In this document: positions 41,174-45,462 of the stretch, in pieces
Layout of the letters: each line of letters begins with the position of its first letter
How positions within the stretch are numbered: the stretch's first letter is position 1
Origin: an uncultured Corynebacterium sp.
Lineage (GTDB): Bacteria > Actinomycetota > Actinomycetes > Mycobacteriales > Mycobacteriaceae
Assembly: GCF_943914015.1 (NCBI RefSeq)
Contig: NZ_CALUAK010000006.1
Span: forward strand, 1 to 45,462
Direction: 5' to 3'
Length of the DNA: 45,462 nt
Program-made: the position numbers and the translations under genes
The notes under the pieces: model-generated
Databases searched by the model: none
What the model was told of the DNA's origin: nothing
The model's input: the letters and a program-made list of their open reading frames with translations, nothing else

Positions 41174-41186
41174 GTATCCGGGATAC
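41174..41186. promoter_or_regulatory. Palindrome upstream of aspA (proximal)
   Basis: GTATCCGGGATAC is a perfect 13-bp palindrome about 120 nt upstream of the aspA start, a candidate operator. Confidence 0.35.
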
Positions 41187-41306
41187 GGAAAGTGGCATAC
41201 TTAAGAACGTAGGACAAGGCCTGTAAATAGCAGGCAATCTGCTTTTTCCTGACCTAACGTTTTCCTGGTCAACTGGAAAGCAAACCGAATAGAAAGTATC
41301 GAAAAA

Positions 41307-42743
41307 GTGGTAGACACCAACACGTCCACGCGCACCGAGGTCGACCTCCTCGGCACGATGGAGATCTCCAACGATCATTACTATGGCATCCACACCCAGA
41401 GAGCTATAGAGAACTACCAAATCTCCGGCCAAACAGTAAACACCCAGCCGGACTTCATTCGAGGCATGGTGTACACGAAGAAGGCCACCGCTATAGCTAA
41501 CAACCTGGTGGGGGCGCTGGATAACGAAAAGAAAGACGCCATCAGTTGGGCCTGCGACCAGATCCTCAACGAGGGCGCATGCATGGACCAGTTCCCGATT
41601 GACCTGTTCCAGGGAGGGGCTGGAACCTCGCTGAACATGAACACCAACGAGGTTGTTGCCAACCTTGCTTTGGAGCACCTGGGAAAGGAAAAGGGCGACT
41701 ACGACGTCATCCACCCCAACGATGATGTGAACATGAGTCAGTCCACCAACGATGCCTACCCGACGGGCATGAAGCTGGGCTTCTACGCGGGCGTACAACG
41801 AGTCATCGCAGAACTCGAGAAGCTGGTTGCTTCGCTGGCAGCCAAGGGAGACGAGTTCGCAACCGTTTTGAAGATGGGCCGCACGCAGCTCCAGGATGCT
41901 GTCCCGATGTCGCTCGGCGAGGAGTTCAACGGCTACGCGCACACCCTTTCTGACGAGGCCGAAAACCTCCAGCGCGAAGCAAAGGAACTCCTCATCGTCA
42001 ACCTGGGCGCCACGGCAATCGGCACAGAGCTCAACACTCCGGACGGCTTCACCGAGGCTGTCACCAAAGCACTCGCAGATGTGACCGGGCTGGAGATTAC
42101 CTCGGCTAAGGACCTCGTCGCCGCGACCAGCGACCAGGGCTGCTACATCTCCGTCCACGGAGCTCTGCGTCGCCTCGCACTCAAGCTCTCCAAGGTCTGC
42201 AACGATCTCCGTCTGTTGGCTTCGGGTCCGCGCGCCGGTCTGAAGGAAATCAACCTGCCCGAACGCGCTGCTGGCTCCTCAATCATGCCGGCGAAGGTGA
42301 ACCCGGTTATTCCCGAGGTGGTCAACCAGGTGTGCTTCAAGGTGTTCGGTAACGACGTCACCGTCGGCTATGCCTCCGAGGCAGGCCAGCTTGAGCTCAA
42401 CGTGATGGAACCGGCAACTGGCCAGGCGACCTTCGAATCTCTCACCATCCTCACTCACGCCCTGAAGACGCTGCGTGAGAAGTGCATTGACGGCATCACC
42501 GCCAATCCGGAGATCTGCAAGGCCCACGTCCACAATTCCATCGGCACGATCACTTACCTGAACCCGTTCATTGGCCACGCTGCCGGCGACAAGATCGGTA
42601 AGGAGGCGGCGGAAACGGGTAAGTCCGTTCGCGAGCTCGTCCTCGAGCATGGGCTTCTCGACGAAGAGACCCTCGACAAGGTACTCTCCGACGAGAACCT
42701 CATCAATCCGTCCATGGATATCGCTCCCACCAAGTCGGAGTAG
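41307..42743 (+). CDS. aspA: Aspartate ammonia-lyase (aspartase)
   Basis: This 478-residue enzyme removes ammonia from L-aspartate to give fumarate, linking amino acid use to the TCA cycle. It belongs to the fumarase/aspartase superfamily. The signature loop is SSIMPAKVNPVIPE (the common form has PGKVNP), and MGRTQLQDAVPMSLGEEF and the N-terminal HTQRAIENYQISG match aspartase rather than fumarase. The GTG at 41307 has GAAAG about 12 nt upstream, a poor ribosome site. It is transcribed away from the pepC pair. Two palindromes upstream are candidate operators, and a strong terminator follows. Confidence 0.95.
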   Translation: MVDTNTSTRTEVDLLGTMEISNDHYYGIHTQRAIENYQISGQTVNTQPDFIRGMVYTKKATAIANNLVGALDNEKKDAISWACDQILNEGACMDQFPIDLFQGGAGTSLNMNTNEVVANLALEHLGKEKGDYDVIHPNDDVNMSQSTNDAYPTGMKLGFYAGVQRVIAELEKLVASLAAKGDEFATVLKMGRTQLQDAVPMSLGEEFNGYAHTLSDEAENLQREAKELLIVNLGATAIGTELNTPDGFTEAVTKALADVTGLEITSAKDLVAATSDQGCYISVHGALRRLALKLSKVCNDLRLLASGPRAGLKEINLPERAAGSSIMPAKVNPVIPEVVNQVCFKVFGNDVTVGYASEAGQLELNVMEPATGQATFESLTILTHALKTLREKCIDGITANPEICKAHVHNSIGTITYLNPFIGHAAGDKIGKEAAETGKSVRELVLEHGLLDEETLDKVLSDENLINPSMDIAPTKSE

Positions 42744-42792
42744 GTCACAAGCTGCAGGAACAACCGAGCCTGCCAACAGTTTTCGGTAACGG

Positions 42793-42819
42793 GGCCGTAG
42801 CCATCTGGCTACGGCCTTT
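42793..42819 (+). terminator. Terminator after aspA
   Basis: GGCCGTAGCC (42793-42802) pairs perfectly with GGCTACGGCC (42807-42816) around ATCT and is followed by TTTGCT. Confidence 0.88.
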
Positions 42820-42916
42820 GCTATCCCTAGGTTCTTTCCCAGGTGATGCTGCGCCGCACGGAAGTAGGGGAGAGGCGCCGTGGAAAAAGGAGAAACTCGG
42901 CGACGCACGCATACGA

Positions 42917-42938
42917 GCTACCCCAGTTAGGGGGTAGC
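42917..42938. promoter_or_regulatory. Inverted repeat upstream of fhs
   Basis: GCTACCCC-AGTTAG-GGGGTAGC is a perfect 8-bp inverted repeat with a 6-nt centre, about 285 nt upstream of fhs. It may be an operator or a remote structure; no regulator is identified. Confidence 0.35.
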
Positions 42939-43207
42939 GTGCTGTCACTATCGGTGTAAGAAAAATCACTCAGCAAAACGTTGATTTGTTGCACGGATAT
43001 CCCTTGGGCGGTGACTGTCTCCGAAGCGCAACGATATTCTTACTGTGGTAACACCATTGTTCCAGCGTATTCGTGGGTGCCCGGGGAAATGACTAAGTTC
43101 GATTTTCGTAACATCTTTGCCTATCGACGATGGTCAGCAAGCATGCAGAAGACCCCCTTTCCGTTCCGCAACCAAACATTCCCCGGACGGAAAAGTCTAA
43201 ATATCGG

Positions 43208-43213
43208 TATTCT
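43208..43213 (+). promoter_or_regulatory. fhs -10 hexamer (leaderless start)
   Basis: TATTCT lies 7 nt before ATG 43221 with no Shine-Dalgarno, so the mRNA should begin at the start codon. Confidence 0.5.
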
Positions 43214-43220
43214 CATATGT

Positions 43221-44897
43221 ATGACAGAAAAAGTTCCATCAGATGTTGAAATTGCACAGGCTCATAAAGCCCTTCCCATCGCTGAGATTGCGAAATCGGC
43301 AGGAATCCCCGAAGAAGCACTGATCCCGTTTGGCACCAACAAGGCCAAGGTGGACATCAACTACGTCAAGGACCAGGGTGACAAGGCCAAGGTCATTCTC
43401 GTCACCGCTATGTCCCCGACCCCCGCGGGCGAAGGCAAGACCACCACACTGATCGGCCTCGCCGATGCCCTGAAACTCGAGGGCAAGAACAGCTTCGTTG
43501 CTCTCCGCGAGCCCTCCCAGGGCCCGGTCATGGGCATCAAGGGTGGCGCAGCCGGCGGTGGCTACGCACAGATCGTCCCCATGGAGGAGATCAACCTTCA
43601 CTTCACCGGTGACTTCCACGCCCTTGCCGCAGCAAACAACACGCTCGCTGCGCTCATCGATGCACACATTCACAACGGCAACGCCCTGAACATTGATCCC
43701 CGTCAGATCACCTGGCGCCGTTGCCTCGACGTCAACGACCGCTCCCTGCGGCACATCGTCACCGGACTCGGTGGCAAGGCACAGGGCACCCCGACGGAGA
43801 CCGGCTTCGATATCACCGCAGCTTCTGAGATGATGGCCATCCTCTGCCTCGCTTCCGACTACAAGGATCTGAAGGAGCGCATCGGCCGCATCGTCATCGG
43901 CTCCACCTACGACGGCAAGCCGGTTCAGGTTTCCGAGCTCGGTGTCGAGGGCGCACTCGCTGCACTCCTGAAGGATGCTATCCACCCGAACCTCGTCCAG
44001 ACCCTCGGTGGCGTTCCGGCCTTCGTTCACGGCGGCCCCTTCGCCAACATTGCCCACGGCTGCAACACCCTGACGGCAACCAAGACCGCTATGAAGCTCG
44101 GCGACTACGTCTGCACGGAGGCCGGCTTCGGTGCTGACCTCGGCGCTGAGAAGTTCTTCGACATGAAGGCTCGCTACGGCGACATCAAGGTCGATGCTGT
44201 GGTGCTCGTTGCCACCATCCGCTCCCTCAAGTACAACGGTGGTGTCGCCCGCGAGGATCTCACCAAGGAGAACCTTGAGGCTCTGGAGGCTGGCGTCGTC
44301 AACCTCGAGCGCCACGTGGAAAACGTCCGCAAGTTCGGCGTTGAGCCGGTCATCGCCCTCAATGACTTCGTCTCTGATACCGAGGCGGAGAAGGACTTCA
44401 TGACGGAGTGGGGCAAGAAGAACAACGTCCGCGTTCTCGAGTCCAAGGTCTGGGAGAAGGGCGGCGAAGGCGCTCGCGAGCTCGCCAAGGCAGTCATCGA
44501 GGTTGCTGAGAGCGGGAAGAGCGATTCCCACCCGCTGTACGATCTCGAGGACGGCCTCGAGGCCAACATCGAGAAGATTGCCACCGAGCTGTACCACGCG
44601 GAAGGCGTGCAGTACTCCGCCAAGGCACAGAAGGATCTCGCGTTCTTCAAGAAGAACGGATGGGACAAGCTTCCCGTCATCATCTCGAAGACCCAGTACT
44701 CCTTCACCGATGACGGCTCCAAGCTTGGCGCACCGGAGGGTCATACCCTCCACGTCCGCGAGCTGCTGCCGAAGATCGGCGCAGGCTTCATCGTCGCCCT
44801 CACCGGCAACGTGATGACTCTTCCGGGCCTCGGCAAGACCCCGGCAGCTCTGAAGATCGACATCGACGAGAACGGCACTATCTCTGGCCTGTTCTAG
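43221..44897 (+). CDS. fhs: Formate--tetrahydrofolate ligase
   Basis: This 558-residue enzyme makes 10-formyl-tetrahydrofolate from formate, ATP and tetrahydrofolate, a one-carbon supply route. The P-loop is PTPAGEGKTTTL (Lys73), and KGGAAGGGYAQIVPMEEINLH and PTETGFDITAASEMMAIL are hallmarks of the family. It has the full family length. I choose ATG 43221 (MTEKVPSDVEIAQ); a frame upstream is open but not coding-like. The -10 hexamer 7 nt upstream suggests a leaderless mRNA. The gene may help use formate released by deformylase or fermentation. It is a single gene, convergent with the nuclease gene. Confidence 0.97.
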   Translation: MTEKVPSDVEIAQAHKALPIAEIAKSAGIPEEALIPFGTNKAKVDINYVKDQGDKAKVILVTAMSPTPAGEGKTTTLIGLADALKLEGKNSFVALREPSQGPVMGIKGGAAGGGYAQIVPMEEINLHFTGDFHALAAANNTLAALIDAHIHNGNALNIDPRQITWRRCLDVNDRSLRHIVTGLGGKAQGTPTETGFDITAASEMMAILCLASDYKDLKERIGRIVIGSTYDGKPVQVSELGVEGALAALLKDAIHPNLVQTLGGVPAFVHGGPFANIAHGCNTLTATKTAMKLGDYVCTEAGFGADLGAEKFFDMKARYGDIKVDAVVLVATIRSLKYNGGVAREDLTKENLEALEAGVVNLERHVENVRKFGVEPVIALNDFVSDTEAEKDFMTEWGKKNNVRVLESKVWEKGGEGARELAKAVIEVAESGKSDSHPLYDLEDGLEANIEKIATELYHAEGVQYSAKAQKDLAFFKKNGWDKLPVIISKTQYSFTDDGSKLGAPEGHTLHVRELLPKIGAGFIVALTGNVMTLPGLGKTPAALKIDIDENGTISGLF

Positions 44898-44913
44898 TTT
44901 GATCTAGTTTGTA

Positions 44914-44958
44914 CGAAAAGGTGGTCTCCGGCCCTTCCTCAGGAGGCCACCTTTTTCG
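44914..44958. terminator. Terminator after fhs
   Basis: CGAAAAGGTGG (44914-44924) pairs with CCACCTTTTTCG (44947-44958), apart from one extra T; the inner CTCC and GGAG also pair. TTTTTCG follows the core on the plus strand. Confidence 0.85.
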
Positions 44959-44971
44959 TCGTCCAGGCGCG

Positions 44972-45008
44972 AAAAACCCGCCCGGGAAAATTTTTCCCTA
45001 GGCGGGTT
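44972..45008 (-). terminator. Terminator after the RecB-family nuclease gene
   Basis: AACCCGCC (44975-44982) pairs with GGCGGGTT (45001-45008), with an inner GGGAAA / TTTCCC. On the minus strand it is followed by TTTCGC, so it ends the nuclease transcript, 15 nt after the stop codon. Confidence 0.8.
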
Positions 45009-45023
45009 GTTCCAGTCTTGCGG

Positions 45024-45462
45024 TTAGTCCTTATTCGGCCACCCCGGGTATTCCGGGGGAGTGCCACCGAAGGCCGGGCAGATGGACTGATAGTCACACC
45101 ACCCGCACAGCTTCGAGGTGCGGGGCTCAAACTCGCCACGAACACCTTTGTGCTTGATCTCATCCCAGGTAAGCGCGAGATCGGCTGCGAATGCTTCCAG
45201 CGTCGCCTCATCGGGGCTGAGGGTGAGATCATCGCCGACGGCCAAGTACATGAGTCGCAGCTGCGCGGGAATGACACCATACAGTCGCCACCATACGAGC
45301 GCGTAGAACTTCATCTGCGCCATCGCGTCGTCGGCAAAACGAGGGCTCGGCTTCTTCCCGGTTTTGTAGTCGACGATGCGTACCATTCCGTCGTCGTTCA
45401 CGTCGACGCGGTCGATGAAGCCGCGAAGGGGAACGTCGTCACGGATTGTGGTGGATACAAAC
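45024..45462 (-). CDS. RecB family exonuclease (PD-(D/E)XK), 5' end beyond window
   Basis: Read leftward from the window edge, the open frame gives 145 C-terminal residues. LRGFIDRVDVNDDG and RIVDYKTGK contain the PD-(D/E)XK nuclease core: Asp in FIDRVD, then D-x-K in VDYKTGK. The end has two of the cysteines of a Cas4/AddB-like iron-sulphur site, KLCGWCDYQSICPAF. This is the actinobacterial RecB-like exonuclease family, which is usually about 250-300 residues and acts in DNA repair or processing; no CRISPR locus lies nearby. The protein N-terminus is outside the window, so the internal GTG at 45401 is not the start. Confidence 0.88.
   Translation of the reverse strand, partial: FVSTTIRDDVPLRGFIDRVDVNDDGMVRIVDYKTGKKPSPRFADDAMAQMKFYALVWWRLYGVIPAQLRLMYLAVGDDLTLSPDEATLEAFAADLALTWDEIKHKGVRGEFEPRTSKLCGWCDYQSICPAFGGTPPEYPGWPNKD

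Larger units (their letters stand above)
40369..41306. other. Divergent intergenic region pepC pair / aspA
   Basis: This 938-nt region holds the divergent promoters. Near aspA there are a C-run / G-run pair (CCCCCT at 41076-41081 near AAGGGG), AATTGT-CGA-ACAATT (41099-41113) and GTATCC-G-GGATAC (41174-41186). A 61-codon plus-strand frame at 40744-40929 is not convincing. Confidence 0.5.
42744..43220. other. Intergenic region aspA to fhs
   Basis: This 477-nt region contains the aspA terminator (42793-42819), a hairpin GCTACCCC / GGGGTAGC (42917-42924 with 42931-42938), and the predicted fhs promoter at its end. The open frame from 42981 that runs into fhs lacks the expected codon use before 43221, so I do not accept the longer start. 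Confidence 0.55.

Noticed and set aside
42981..43220. Upstream extension of the fhs frame
   Set aside because: Open by chance; peptide is rich in Cys, Trp and Tyr, unlike any Fhs N-terminus, and a promoter-like hexamer sits at 43208.
43239..44753. Minus-strand frame of 504 codons opposite fhs
   Set aside because: Shadow of fhs, whose P-loop and family motifs are on the plus strand.
45024..45462. Cas4 / CRISPR-associated nuclease
   Set aside because: The motif pattern is shared with Cas4, but no repeats or cas genes are in the window; a housekeeping RecB-like exonuclease is more likely.

Overview
The window is a stretch of chromosome from a high-GC Gram-positive bacterium, almost certainly a Corynebacterium. 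The evidence is a mycothiol ligase (MshC), an AcnR-type repressor directly downstream of aconitase with a recognisable AcnR operator in front of acn, a RipA-like NlpC/P60 protein, a GlxR-like site, and many apparently leaderless starts. From memory, the gene order resembles the aspA-hisGE-mshC-uppP-pyrD-mutAB-hemH-ripA-acn-acnR region of C. glutamicum, and the acnR-acn-membrane protein-ripA block is shared with Mycobacterium tuberculosis. There is no phage, insertion sequence, CRISPR array, rRNA gene or plasmid module. One tRNA gene, Leu(GAG), is present.

Layout. Positions 1-1.8 kb: a PFL/DUF711 protein (cut by the left edge) with its ACT-domain partner, and a DUF4112 membrane protein behind an array of 11-bp repeats. 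2-4.9 kb: a LysP-like permease, a glutamine-amidotransferase-like protein and acnR, all on the minus strand. 5.4-8.2 kb: acn, divergent from a small membrane protein and the ripA-like cell-wall hydrolase (8.9-12.5 kb), which sits behind a 1.27-kb non-coding region. 12.9-14.2 kb: ferrochelatase with an Fe-S site and a His-rich tail. 14.3-20 kb: conserved proteins of poorly defined function (DUF3097, an NfeD/SPFH pair, an HTH protein, a VTT-domain membrane protein). 20.1-25.7 kb: methylmalonyl-CoA mutase (mutA, mutB) with its chaperone meaB, preceded by a small ORF with an ideal Shine-Dalgarno sequence. 26-30.8 kb: cupin, GNAT enzyme, tRNA-Leu, PEBP-like protein, pyrD and a lipoprotein. 31.1-33.5 kb: uppP and mshC. 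33.6-37.5 kb: an acidic protein, an MFS transporter, a HAD phosphatase, hisE and hisG. 37.7-40.4 kb: two tandem PepC-type cysteine peptidases. 41.3-44.9 kb: aspA and fhs. The right edge cuts a RecB-family nuclease.

How the genes work together. Central carbon metabolism is represented by aconitase with its repressor, methylmalonyl-CoA mutase feeding propionyl units to succinyl-CoA, aspartase giving fumarate, and formate-tetrahydrofolate ligase. The envelope is served by UppP, the RipA-like hydrolase, the small membrane protein, NfeD/SPFH and the lipoprotein. Nearly every convergent gene pair is separated by a strong hairpin. Several genes have a TAnnnT hexamer 5-8 nt before the start codon and no Shine-Dalgarno, consistent with leaderless mRNAs.

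Points most worth a second look: the tandem PepC paralogs, one ending in the canonical PepC tail and the other lacking it; the 11-bp (DUF4112) and 13-bp (mshC) repeat arrays upstream of promoters; abutting GlxR-like and MtrA-like sites far upstream of the ripA-like gene; and the small ORFs before mutA and ripA.
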